Shown here: in pieces, positions 1 through 6,458 of the stretch
Layout of the letters: each line of letters starts with the position of its first letter
Position numbering within the stretch: position 1 is the stretch's first letter
Assembly (NCBI GenBank): GCA_020630145.1
Contig: JAHDBX010000100.1
Location: 1 to 6,577 of the forward strand
DNA from: Gammaproteobacteria bacterium
GTDB taxonomy: Bacteria > Pseudomonadota > Gammaproteobacteria > HTCC5015
Reading direction: 5' to 3'
Length of the DNA: 6,577 nt
Position numbers and translations under genes: made by a program
The notes under the pieces: model-generated
Database searches by the model: none
What the model was told of the DNA's origin: nothing
What the model saw: the letters and a program-made list of their open reading frames with translations, nothing else

Positions 1-603
1 GTTACGAATAGATACTAAATTTTTATTTACATGTTTCTGCAAATCAAGGGCAAACTTACCCCTTTCTTCCTCTTGGACTTCTACTGCTTTGCGCGATAAT
101 CTTTGCAATTTATCATCTGCCATTTTCCCTTCAGACACGGTGAAACGAGTAACAACCAATCCAACAAGCAAAGAAAAAGTTAATACTGATACCGCTGTTA
201 AACGAAATGTATCTAGCACATTACGATTTAATTCAGCTTCTATAATGCCAACAGAATCACCGAGATCTTCAATAACACTCTTATAATCATAAACAAAAAA
301 GAAGTCATCACCGACATAATCCAAATTATTCACTACGTTTGCTGTAGCATCTTCAAAGTTATTTGCTACATCAAGATTTTTTTCACTATAAATATCTTTA
401 ACCGTGGTTAACGATACCTCTGTATAATTTTTTAACTCGCTACGACGCAAATCAAACATAAGATTTGCAAATGCTTCTGCATTTTTACCACCTAATTTTT
501 GAGTTTGATAAACTGATAATAAAATTAATGACAAACCGACCAACACCAACGGCACAATCACTAACAATAAAATTTTAGTTTTAAAATTTAGCTTTTTGAC
601 CAT
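1..603 (-). CDS. Cache-type sensor histidine kinase, N-terminal part, apparently degenerate (partial)
   Basis: The frame is open from an ATG at 603-601 to the window edge: 201 residues, 3' end missing. It is preceded by AGAGG six bases upstream. TM1 is about residues 10-31, followed by a periplasmic segment of about 32-133, TM2 about 134-152, and a cytoplasmic helix leading to an EEER motif (178-181) typical of the start of a HisKA_3 domain. The periplasmic part resembles a single-Cache domain (FFFVYDY at 101-107) but is about 100 residues long. It jumps from the YFFVYD strand directly to what looks like the domain's C-terminal helix (IEDLGDSVGIIEAEL, 111-125), so the central ligand-binding portion seems to be missing. 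Where the family has L-H-D, this protein has L-Q-K (188-190), so the phosphoacceptor His appears replaced by Gln189. The ATPase domain would lie outside the window. The family assignment is from recognition; loss of kinase activity is inference. It could instead be a pseudogene or a phosphorylation-independent sensor. Confidence 0.8.
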   Translation of the reverse strand, partial: MVKKLNFKTKILLLVIVPLVLVGLSLILLSVYQTQKLGGKNAEAFANLMFDLRRSELKNYTEVSLTTVKDIYSEKNLDVANNFEDATANVVNNLDYVGDDFFFVYDYKSVIEDLGDSVGIIEAELNRNVLDTFRLTAVSVLTFSLLVGLVVTRFTVSEGKMADDKLQRLSRKAVEVQEEERGKFALDLQKHVNKNLVSIRN

Positions 604-704
604 AACACACCTCTTTTACAATATTCATTATCGTTTTAAAATTCATTACTTAGTTTTACTTTACATACACTAAGCCAACAAACTTTACAGACACGGTCTA
701 TATG
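604..704. other. 101-bp AT-rich spacer between amiR and the sensor gene
   Basis: This is the only non-coding stretch in the window. On the minus strand it follows the amiR stop codon and ends with the sensor gene's ribosome binding site. I see no GC-rich hairpin followed by a T run, so no convincing rho-independent terminator, and no clear ANTAR-type pair of hexaloop hairpins. A 6-bp inverted repeat (CTTAGT 649-654 / ACTAAG 669-674) has a 14-base loop and is too weak to call. A promoter for the sensor may lie here, but no good -35/-10 pair was found. Confidence 0.6.
610..614 (-). promoter_or_regulatory. Ribosome binding site of the sensor gene
   Basis: AGAGG on the minus strand stands six bases before the ATG at 603-601. 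It supports this start even though the protein looks degenerate. Confidence 0.6.
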
Positions 705-1304
705 TCAAATACCATCTGATGCAACAATCGCTTCAGCAATAGAAACAATTGTACATTTTGACTTCATTGATTTATCTCGCAGACGTTTATACGCCTCTTC
801 TTCTGATATATTTTTAGATTTAGAAAGTATTGATGTTGCTTGTTCAATAATGCGTCTTGCCTTCAATGTTTCATCAAGTGACTTGATACGCTTTTTCAAA
901 CGGCTTTCATGCCTCGCAATACCGACAGCTGCCGTTAAAGCAGCCAAGACTCCAAAAATACGAATAGGTTTAGAAAGAACACCATGGACATACAAGCGCT
1001 CTAACTCCGTTAATATCTCGGGCGTTTCATAGGTGATAATAGCAACCCTAGCTACCGTATCAGAACTCGCCATCCAGGATAGCGTATCCTCACTTTTCCA
1101 GTTGTCCAATAAAAAAAGAACAGCATCAATATCTTCTGGCAAAGCATCAGGAGCAGGCCAAACTGCATCAGCCTGACAACCAATACGTTTTATATGATCC
1201 AGCAAAGCCTTTCTTTCTGCATCGTCAGGATGTATAACCAATATACGCATCCTTCTTAAGCGCCACAGGAGCTTTTGCTCTTTTGTTGTTTCACGCTCAG
1301 TCAT
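705..1304 (-). CDS. amiR: AmiR-type transcription antiterminator with ANTAR RNA-binding domain
   Basis: 199 residues, close to Pseudomonas AmiR in length. AmiR proteins bind nascent leader RNA and prevent termination upstream of amide-catabolic genes when AmiC releases them. Residues about 20-122 form a receiver-like fold: it starts ILVIHP where true receivers have an acidic pair (VDD), and no Asp sits at the usual phosphorylation position after the DAVLFL strand (60-65), although the conserved Lys (SKP, 111-113) remains. This makes it a pseudoreceiver, as in AmiR. A charged helix about 130-150 likely forms the dimer coiled coil. The ANTAR three-helix domain covers about 146-196 (RRIIEQATSILS, EEEAYKRLRDKSMKSK, IVSIAEAIV). 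The ATG overlaps the amiC stop as ATGA, with AGGTG at 1314-1310 five bases upstream, so translation is probably coupled. The overlap also means equal stoichiometry with AmiC is likely. Its RNA target is not visible here and should be upstream of the operon. Confidence 0.93.
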   Translation of the reverse strand: MTERETTKEQKLLWRLRRMRILVIHPDDAERKALLDHIKRIGCQADAVWPAPDALPEDIDAVLFLLDNWKSEDTLSWMASSDTVARVAIITYETPEILTELERLYVHGVLSKPIRIFGVLAALTAAVGIARHESRLKKRIKSLDETLKARRIIEQATSILSKSKNISEEEAYKRLRDKSMKSKCTIVSIAEAIVASDGI

Positions 1305-2434
1305 TTATTCACCTGAACATCAACAGAGCGATCATATGAAACCAAATAAGGGTCAGGCCGGGTTGCCAAACCTTTTGACATCACTTCAAATTGACCTGAC
1401 TTAGTCGATTTAGCAACATAGGGCCTTAATGTAAAATGATTGGTATCGGGGTCAATAGCTAAATCACCTGCAGGAGATTTAAATACAGCACCTGATAATG
1501 CTGCTAGTATGCTATCGCTATCTAACTCACCTGAAAGGTGTAATGCATCAGCAAAAAAATGTACGAGTGAATATGTTACCTGGCTAAACACACATGGATT
1601 AACGTCCTCACCAAACCGGTCTTTAAATGCGACAACGAATTTTTTATTCGCTGCTGTTTGAATTGAAGAAAAGTATGGCGAAACAACAAGGTGCCCTTCG
1701 CGTATATCTTTGTTCATATTTGCCAGGTCAGACTCACCCGTTGTTAAAGAAGCCACCGGTATTTTATGCTCACCTTTGTTAACTTCTGCATAACACTTAT
1801 AGAGCTTATTACTATCACCACCAACCACTGTTGACAATATAATATCTGGCTTCTTAGCTAAGATATTTGACAAGGTCGTTTTTAATTGGGCCTCACCAAC
1901 CCCCAGCGGTAAGTAATCTTCATTAACCACTTCTCCATCACTTGCCATTAAGAACTCACCTACAATACGGTTTATACCTCTTGGGTACAAATAATCTGAG
2001 CCAATTAGCGCAATGCGCCGACCATAGTTGGCATAAATAAATTCTAGTAATGGTAGAACAAGTTGATTTGGGACGCCCCCACCATAAATAACGTTTGGAG
2101 AATACTCAAACCCCTCATAAACAGAAGGGTAAAATAATACGCCATTAAAGCGTTCAATAATGGGGAGAACAGCCTTTCGACTTGATGATAAGCAACATCC
2201 AAAGATAAAATTCACACGATGTTTTAATAACAACTCCGTTGCCATTTCAGCATACGCTGTATCATCTCCAGCTGGGTTCATAATAATAGGTTCCAGCAGT
2301 TTTCCATCAACACCACCGTTACTATTAATTTCTTCACAAGCTAGCATAACACCACGTAAATGAGCGCTCTCAGGAATAGACATCAGGCCTGACTGAGAAA
2401 ATAAAACACCAATTTTAACTTTGTCTTCGACCAT
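1301..2434 (-). CDS. amiC: AmiC-type cytoplasmic amide sensor / negative regulator of AmiR
   Basis: 377 residues, a type I periplasmic-binding-protein fold (Peripla_BP_5/6) but with no signal peptide: the protein begins MVEDKVKIGVLF, straight into the first beta strand, so it should stay in the cytoplasm. It matches Pseudomonas AmiC along its length as I remember it: SSRKAVLP (84-91), YEGFEYSPN (106-114), GSDYLYPR (145-152), STVVGG (201-206), ASLTT (228-232), SPYFSSI (252-258) and RPDPYLV (359-365). AmiC binds small amides and, without inducer, holds AmiR inactive. Of the acetamide-pocket residues I recall, the Ser in the SSRK region and the Tyr in SDYxYPR are kept, while the Thr in YPTPYEG is Ser104 here. 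The gene starts 4 bp after the amidase stop, with an AGGGAG-like site at 2452-2447, and its stop overlaps the amiR start. It could in principle be an UrtA/FmdD-like transport protein, but the missing signal peptide and the adjacent amiR argue against that. Confidence 0.93.
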   Translation of the reverse strand: MVEDKVKIGVLFSQSGLMSIPESAHLRGVMLACEEINSNGGVDGKLLEPIIMNPAGDDTAYAEMATELLLKHRVNFIFGCCLSSSRKAVLPIIERFNGVLFYPSVYEGFEYSPNVIYGGGVPNQLVLPLLEFIYANYGRRIALIGSDYLYPRGINRIVGEFLMASDGEVVNEDYLPLGVGEAQLKTTLSNILAKKPDIILSTVVGGDSNKLYKCYAEVNKGEHKIPVASLTTGESDLANMNKDIREGHLVVSPYFSSIQTAANKKFVVAFKDRFGEDVNPCVFSQVTYSLVHFFADALHLSGELDSDSILAALSGAVFKSPAGDLAIDPDTNHFTLRPYVAKSTKSGQFEVMSKGLATRPDPYLVSYDRSVDVQVNK

Positions 2435-2438
2435 TATA

Positions 2439-3800
2439 TTAATTCGCTCCCTGTATATTTTTTTCTAATTCCATAGCAATAGACAATAATGTCTCGTCTT
2501 TACCAGGACGCCCCATTAACATCATGCCTATTGGCATACCAGATTCAGATTTAGCAACCGGTATAGTTACACATGGAAAACCCGTTAAATTACCTAGAAA
2601 GCAAAACCACAACATGCTCTCGGGAACATTAACTTTTCTACCACCGAACTCTAACCATTCATCACTATGCTTAGGAGCAGGCACAGGTAAAGTAGGTAAG
2701 ACAAGTACATCCCAATCACCATAGTCATGCATAAGTGTATGCATTAAACGACTACGCAATTTTTGCGCATGTAGAAGTTCTACTGCGGTAAGTTGTAAGC
2801 CAGCTTCTAATTTAGCCCGTAACCTATGCGAAAAGCCTTCGGCATTGACTTGTAATAATTTCTGGTGATAAGAGGCAGCCTCACTAAAGATAATAGCCTC
2901 CCAAGCAGCGTAGTAATTTTTTACATGACTTAGCTCGGCATCAACTACTGAAACTAAAGATTCATTTAACTTAGTCCTTAGAACATTATCTACTTCTTCA
3001 CTACGCTCTAATCTTTCACCTGTCAAATAGACTGCGTTTATTTGCTTCGTACAAGCATTCTTTTTAAATGGTCTGGACCGAAATGTTGAGACATCTTTAT
3101 CATCTCGACCTAAAATATAGGGCAACAACATGGCTATGTCGTCTAATGAGCTAGCTAAAGGCCCAGGCGCATCTAATGACCAACTTAGTGGCAATACCCC
3201 ATGACGCGATGCTCTACCATAACTAGGCTTAAAGCCATATATTCCACAAGCTGCGGAGGGCATACGTATCGACCCACCTGTATCGCTACCCATGGCAGCA
3301 GAAACAATACCAGCGGCAACAGCTGCAGCAGAACCACCACTACTACCGCAAGTTATATGCTCTGGATTATGAGGGTTTCTTGTTGCGCCAATGTTTGAAT
3401 TGATATTTGTTGGGCTAAAAGCCCATTCATCCATATTCGTCTTACCAAAAATTATTGCACCTGCATTGCGTAAATTTTTAACTATAGTCGCATCAATATT
3501 TGATGGTTCAAGCGGCGCTGCATTTGAACATGCTGTCGTGGGGTAATCTTTGGTTAGGTAATTATCTTTAATAGCAATCGGTATGCCATCAACCGGGCTT
3601 AACGCTTGACCTAATTTTCTGCGACTATCAGAAGCCTTAGCCTGAGATAAAATATTTTCACCATCAAGCGAAACAAAAGCATTTAAATGTGCATTTTCTT
3701 TTGCTTTTGCCAACGCTTTTTTAACTAGTGCAACAGATGAAATACGCCCTGAATCCAGACTACTACTTTGTTCCGTTAGACTTTCAACTTCTTTCAACAT
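2439..3800 (-). CDS. Amidase-signature family amidohydrolase, substrate unknown
   Basis: 453 residues from the chosen ATG. AS enzymes hydrolyse amide or ureide C-N bonds with a Lys-cisSer-Ser triad. All three are visible: Lys78 (IAIKDN), Ser153 (in [10 protein letters not shown], 151-160) and nucleophile Ser177 ([12 protein letters not shown], 171-182). The family C-terminal motif [12 protein letters not shown] (421-432) is present, so the catalytic domain is complete. No signal peptide is seen; cytoplasmic. The open frame extends to a TTG at 3839, but the ATG at 3800-3798 has GGAGG six bases upstream and is far better. It overlaps the 51-residue gene by 17 bp. The length is near AtzE-type hydrolases and shorter than typical GatA. 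The GatA function itself is unlikely because no gatB is adjacent. Its position between an Urt-type transporter and amiCR suggests it hydrolyses the imported amide or ureide to release ammonia. This is not the nitrilase-family AmiE. The exact substrate cannot be read from the sequence. Confidence 0.93.
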   Translation of the reverse strand: MLKEVESLTEQSSSLDSGRISSVALVKKALAKAKENAHLNAFVSLDGENILSQAKASDSRRKLGQALSPVDGIPIAIKDNYLTKDYPTTACSNAAPLEPSNIDATIVKNLRNAGAIIFGKTNMDEWAFSPTNINSNIGATRNPHNPEHITCGSSGGSAAAVAAGIVSAAMGSDTGGSIRMPSAACGIYGFKPSYGRASRHGVLPLSWSLDAPGPLASSLDDIAMLLPYILGRDDKDVSTFRSRPFKKNACTKQINAVYLTGERLERSEEVDNVLRTKLNESLVSVVDAELSHVKNYYAAWEAIIFSEAASYHQKLLQVNAEGFSHRLRAKLEAGLQLTAVELLHAQKLRSRLMHTLMHDYGDWDVLVLPTLPVPAPKHSDEWLEFGGRKVNVPESMLWFCFLGNLTGFPCVTIPVAKSESGMPIGMMLMGRPGKDETLLSIAMELEKNIQGAN

Positions 3801-3939
3801 CAAAAGCCTCCGGCATAAAAACATGTGCGGCTTCTTCAAACTGAGACTCCACTGCGCAATCCAAACCTTCTTTAATACGCTCTAACGTTTCTTCAGTTTT
3901 CTTCTGTTGCTCTTCTGTAAGAGGAATGACTTCTTTCAT
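3784..3939 (-). CDS. Small 51-residue protein, possible AtzG/GatC-like amidase partner
   Basis: ATG at 3939-3937, TGA at 3786-3784. It has a strong ribosome binding site (AGGAG, six bases upstream), starts after a single base following the ATPase gene's stop, and overlaps the amidase start by 17 bp, so it is well placed as a translated operon gene. The sequence is acidic and helical (LTEEQQKKTEETLERIKEGLD, split at 7-16 and 17-27), followed by a C-terminal segment with [14 protein letters not shown] (34-47). Small helical proteins with a Pro-containing tail directly precede or accompany some AS hydrolases: GatC with GatA, and AtzG with AtzE (1-carboxybiuret hydrolase), where they are stable subunits. 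The resemblance here is in layout, size and a loose A-x-x-F-x-P tail. No strong motif exists, so AtzG/GatC-like is inference. It has no membrane segment or signal peptide. If not a subunit, it is a hypothetical protein. Confidence 0.8.
   Translation of the reverse strand: MKEVIPLTEEQQKKTEETLERIKEGLDCAVESQFEEAAHVFMPEAFDVERS
3807..3811 (-). promoter_or_regulatory. Ribosome binding site deciding the amidase start
   Basis: GGAGG on the minus strand, six bases before the ATG at 3800-3798 and inside the 3' end of the 51-residue gene. The alternative upstream TTG at 3839-3837 has no comparable site, so the 13 extra residues of the longer reading are probably not translated. Confidence 0.75.
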
Positions 3940-3940
3940 C

Positions 3941-4639
3941 TTAAACTCCTAATAATTCTTGTTGTAGAGTTTTATCAGCACGTAAACTTTCTCTATCCGT
4001 TTCCAAACGGACTCTACCTTTTTCCATCACATAAGCACGCTTAGCAATTGACAAACAAAAATCTAAATCCTGCTCAGCAACTAAAATAGCAATACCACGT
4101 TCTTGATTGATACGTTTTAAGATACCAGCCATTTCATCTATTATTGATGGTTGAACACCCTCTGTTGGCTCATCTAACAAAAGAATTTTAGGTTGCGTAG
4201 CAAGCGCTCTTGCAAGTGCCAATATTTGTTGCTGACCGCCCGACAAGCCTCCAGCTAAATCACCTGCTTTTTGCACTAAAAGAGGAAAGTCTTGCATAGC
4301 TTCTTCAATTGCCTGTTTAGCATTAAAACCATTAGCTGCTGCTGCAACGGCTATATTTTCATTAACCGTCATGCGCGGGAATACAAACCTACCCTGCGGC
4401 ACATATGCCAAACCCATCTTTGCTCTTTTAGCTGGCGTAACCGGTAAAACGCACTTTTCAATTTCAACATGTCCACTCATAGCCGGAATTAATCCTGTTG
4501 CAAAACGCATCAAGGTTGACTTGCCTACACCATTCCTTCCTAGTAAAGCGACAGTTTCACCTTTGTTAACTTGCAAAGATATATCATGAATAATGGTTGT
4601 CTTTCCATAACCACCTGTAGCATTTATAATATTAAACAT
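3941..4639 (-). CDS. ABC transporter ATPase, UrtE/LivF-like
   Basis: 232 residues from the chosen ATG. One of two ATPases that power import of a small amide, urea or amino acid through the paired permeases on the inner membrane. Motifs, numbered from this ATG: Walker A GRNGVGKST (34-42), Q-loop in YVPQGR (79-84, Gln82), signature LSGGQ (132-136), Walker B ILLLDEP (152-158). The switch position reads AEQD instead of a His, a change common in LivF/UrtE proteins. The run LDEPTEGVQPSII (155-167) is closer to UrtE than to LivF. The frame can start at a GTG (4645-4643), but GGGAGG at 4652-4647 is only one base from it and seven from the ATG at 4639-4637, so the ATG is preferred. It overlaps the preceding fusion gene by 8 bp. 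Substrate specificity is set by the binding protein, which is not in the window; the amidase and amiC next door suggest an amide or ureide rather than leucine. Confidence 0.92.
   Translation of the reverse strand: MFNIINATGGYGKTTIIHDISLQVNKGETVALLGRNGVGKSTLMRFATGLIPAMSGHVEIEKCVLPVTPAKRAKMGLAYVPQGRFVFPRMTVNENIAVAAAANGFNAKQAIEEAMQDFPLLVQKAGDLAGGLSGGQQQILALARALATQPKILLLDEPTEGVQPSIIDEMAGILKRINQERGIAILVAEQDLDFCLSIAKRAYVMEKGRVRLETDRESLRADKTLQQELLGV
3946..3950 (-). promoter_or_regulatory. Ribosome binding site of the 51-residue gene
   Basis: AGGAG on the minus strand, six bases before the ATG at 3939-3937, within the last codons of the ATPase gene. This is the main evidence that the small frame is translated. 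Confidence 0.75.
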
Positions 4640-6452
4640 GCTCACGCCTCCCTAAATAAATATCAAGCACGCGGTCATCTGAACGCAATGTTGCAATGTC
4701 ACCTTCAGCAAAAACTTTACCTTGGTGTAATACAGTAACGTGACCATCTAATGTTCTAACAAACTCCATATCATGTTCAACCACCACAACTGTAGTATGT
4801 TTGGCTAAGACTCGAACAAGCTTTGACAACTCTCTTGTTTCTTCTTTTGTCATGCCTGCTGCCGGCTCATCAAGCAGCACTACCCTTGGCGCCAAACAAA
4901 GTACCATACCAATGTCCAACCACTGCTGTTGCCCATGAGATAAAGCAGATGCCTCAACCTTAGATTGTTCCTCTAGGCCTAACATATTCAATATTTTTGT
5001 ACTAACCTCTAAAGCTCTTGTATTATCTTTAGTACGCGCGTAAGCGGCCGTCCATAAATTATCTGCTACGGTTAAATCACCAAAAACTTGTGGCTTTTGA
5101 TTTTTCACACCCATACCTTTTTTTACTCGACTAAAGATTGGGGTCTTCGTAATATCATCTGAACCAAGCTTAACCAAACCCTTCTCTGGCTTATACATAC
5201 CAACACAAGTTTTAAGGAACGAACTTTTGCCGGCACCATTTGGTCCGATTAAAGAGTAAGGTAATCCTGGACTAAATTCCCTAGATACTTCATTTACAGG
5301 TATAACTCCACCAAACTGTTTAAAAGCTTTATTGGTTGATAGGTTTTTTGCTGGCCCAGCCTGTTGAGCTGCATCTTTCAAAATACCCTCTAAAACATCA
5401 GCATCAATTTTAACGGCACCTGTATTTTTAGCGGCATCATTAGGATCTGGCAAATGGCGCTTCCAAAATATTTTTACACTACCTAAAATTCCATTTTGCA
5501 AAAACAAAACCAGTAATATAAGCACTACACCTAAAATTAATGTTGTTTGCCCACCCACTGCTCCTCCACCTAAAAAGAAAGAGAGCGCACCAATAGCAAT
5601 AGCACCAATAAATGGTCCGGCTAAAGTACCTAAGCCACCGACTAAAACATAAATAGGTATTAACAATGCTTCTTGCACAGAAAAAATAGAAGGGTTAATA
5701 AAGTTAGACCATAATGAAAATAGTGCTCCTGCTAAGCCTGCAATTGCACCAGAAAATGCAAAATTCATCGTCTGATGTTTACGTACATCATAGCCAAGCA
5801 ACTCTGTCTTTTCAGCATCAATGCGTATACAGTCAACTATTCTTCCGAAGGTACTGCGCATAAGCCAACGTGTTAAAAAGTATATGGCAGCAACGGCAAG
5901 AATAACGGTTGCGAATGCTGCATTTGGTCCTAAAGAACTTGCTTCATCACCAAAGCCAATGACAACACCGGGAATATTCGATAAACCATTATCACCACCG
6001 ATGACTGCATCACCTACATCCAATTTAAATGATTGCGTTACTGACCAAAGCAAGATGGTAAAAGTATACGAAAGAATAGTGCTTTGTAACTCTCCCATGC
6101 GGGCATAAAAAATAATATAACCAAGTGCGGCAGCTATTATTGCGCCAAATAGTGCACCCGCAGGCAAACTCCAAATTAATGTATTGCCTAATACTGGCGC
6201 CATATTAATTGCAACAACACCACCACAGTAACCACCTAAACCATAAAAAGCGGTTTGGCCTAAGCTTAAAAAGCCGCCGCGGCCCCATACAATGTCTAGA
6301 CTTAAGCCTAGTAAACCAAAGATTAACCATGAGGTTGCAACAAAAGCTAAATACGGATTAATAAAGTTCGCTGAAATCAATGCTGCCACTATAGCTATCA
6401 TAGGGAAAACAAGACCAGCGGATTGAAAAAGTTTCTGAGATAAATTCATCAT
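4632..6452 (-). CDS. Permease-ATPase fusion of an Urt/Liv-type ABC transporter (UrtC-UrtD-like)
   Basis: 606 residues in one frame. Residues about 12-330 are an inner-membrane permease of the LivM/UrtC family, rich in hydrophobic helices, with WGRGGFLSLGQTAFYGLGGY (56-75), the family's coupling region (LGYDVRKHQTMNFAFSGAIA, 219-238) and VGGLGTLAGP (271-280). A soluble linker of about 331-372 leads to a complete ATPase of UrtD/LivG type: FGG (380-382), Walker A GPNGAGKSS (403-411, Ser where Thr is usual at the end), Q-loop around Gln452, signature LSHGQ (504-508), Walker B VVLLDEP (524-530) and switch His560 (VVEHD). LSHGQQQWLDIGM and DEPAAGMT are UrtD-like. Normally these are two genes; permease-ATPase fusions are known in this transporter family. 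Two adjacent ATGs (6452 and 6449) are possible starts, with only a weak AAGG site upstream. It begins 6 bp after the preceding permease and overlaps the next ATPase by 8 bp. Urea is one candidate substrate, but the amidase/AmiC context points to another amide or ureide. Confidence 0.92.
   Translation of the reverse strand: MMNLSQKLFQSAGLVFPMIAIVAALISANFINPYLAFVATSWLIFGLLGLSLDIVWGRGGFLSLGQTAFYGLGGYCGGVVAINMAPVLGNTLIWSLPAGALFGAIIAAALGYIIFYARMGELQSTILSYTFTILLWSVTQSFKLDVGDAVIGGDNGLSNIPGVVIGFGDEASSLGPNAAFATVILAVAAIYFLTRWLMRSTFGRIVDCIRIDAEKTELLGYDVRKHQTMNFAFSGAIAGLAGALFSLWSNFINPSIFSVQEALLIPIYVLVGGLGTLAGPFIGAIAIGALSFFLGGGAVGGQTTLILGVVLILLVLFLQNGILGSVKIFWKRHLPDPNDAAKNTGAVKIDADVLEGILKDAAQQAGPAKNLSTNKAFKQFGGVIPVNEVSREFSPGLPYSLIGPNGAGKSSFLKTCVGMYKPEKGLVKLGSDDITKTPIFSRVKKGMGVKNQKPQVFGDLTVADNLWTAAYARTKDNTRALEVSTKILNMLGLEEQSKVEASALSHGQQQWLDIGMVLCLAPRVVLLDEPAAGMTKEETRELSKLVRVLAKHTTVVVVEHDMEFVRTLDGHVTVLHQGKVFAEGDIATLRSDDRVLDIYLGRREHV
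4647..4652 (-). promoter_or_regulatory. Ribosome binding site deciding the start of the UrtE-like ATPase
   Basis: GGGAGG on the minus strand lies seven bases before the ATG at 4639-4637 but only one before the GTG at 4645-4643, favouring the shorter form. It sits inside the 3' end of the fusion gene. Confidence 0.7.
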
Positions 6453-6458
6453 ACAGCC

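Noticed and set aside
89..286. Plus-strand open frames of 60-95 codons (89-286, 850-1032, 1440-1661, 2160-2363, 2524-2724, 3201-3398, 4371-4589, 5821-6108)
   Set aside because: Each lies antisense inside a well-supported minus-strand gene, has no recognisable domain and no convincing ribosome binding site; they are shadows.
649..674. Inverted repeat CTTAGT / ACTAAG in the spacer, a possible terminator after amiR
   Set aside because: Only 6 bp, AT-rich, with a 14-base loop and no following T run.
703..708. Perfect TTGACA hexamer on the minus strand over the amiR stop codon, a possible -35 of a sensor-gene promoter
   Set aside because: No acceptable -10 occurs 16-18 bases downstream (AAGTTT at 17), so it is probably chance in AT-rich DNA.
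1301..2434. The AmiC-like gene as the transporter's periplasmic binding protein (UrtA/FmdD)
   Set aside because: No signal peptide or lipobox at the N-terminus, and it is translationally coupled to amiR. The best motif matches are to AmiC.
2439..3800. The amidase as GatA of the Glu-tRNA(Gln) amidotransferase
   Set aside because: The length is shorter than usual for GatA, there is no gatB next to it, and the neighbours are amide transport and sensing genes.
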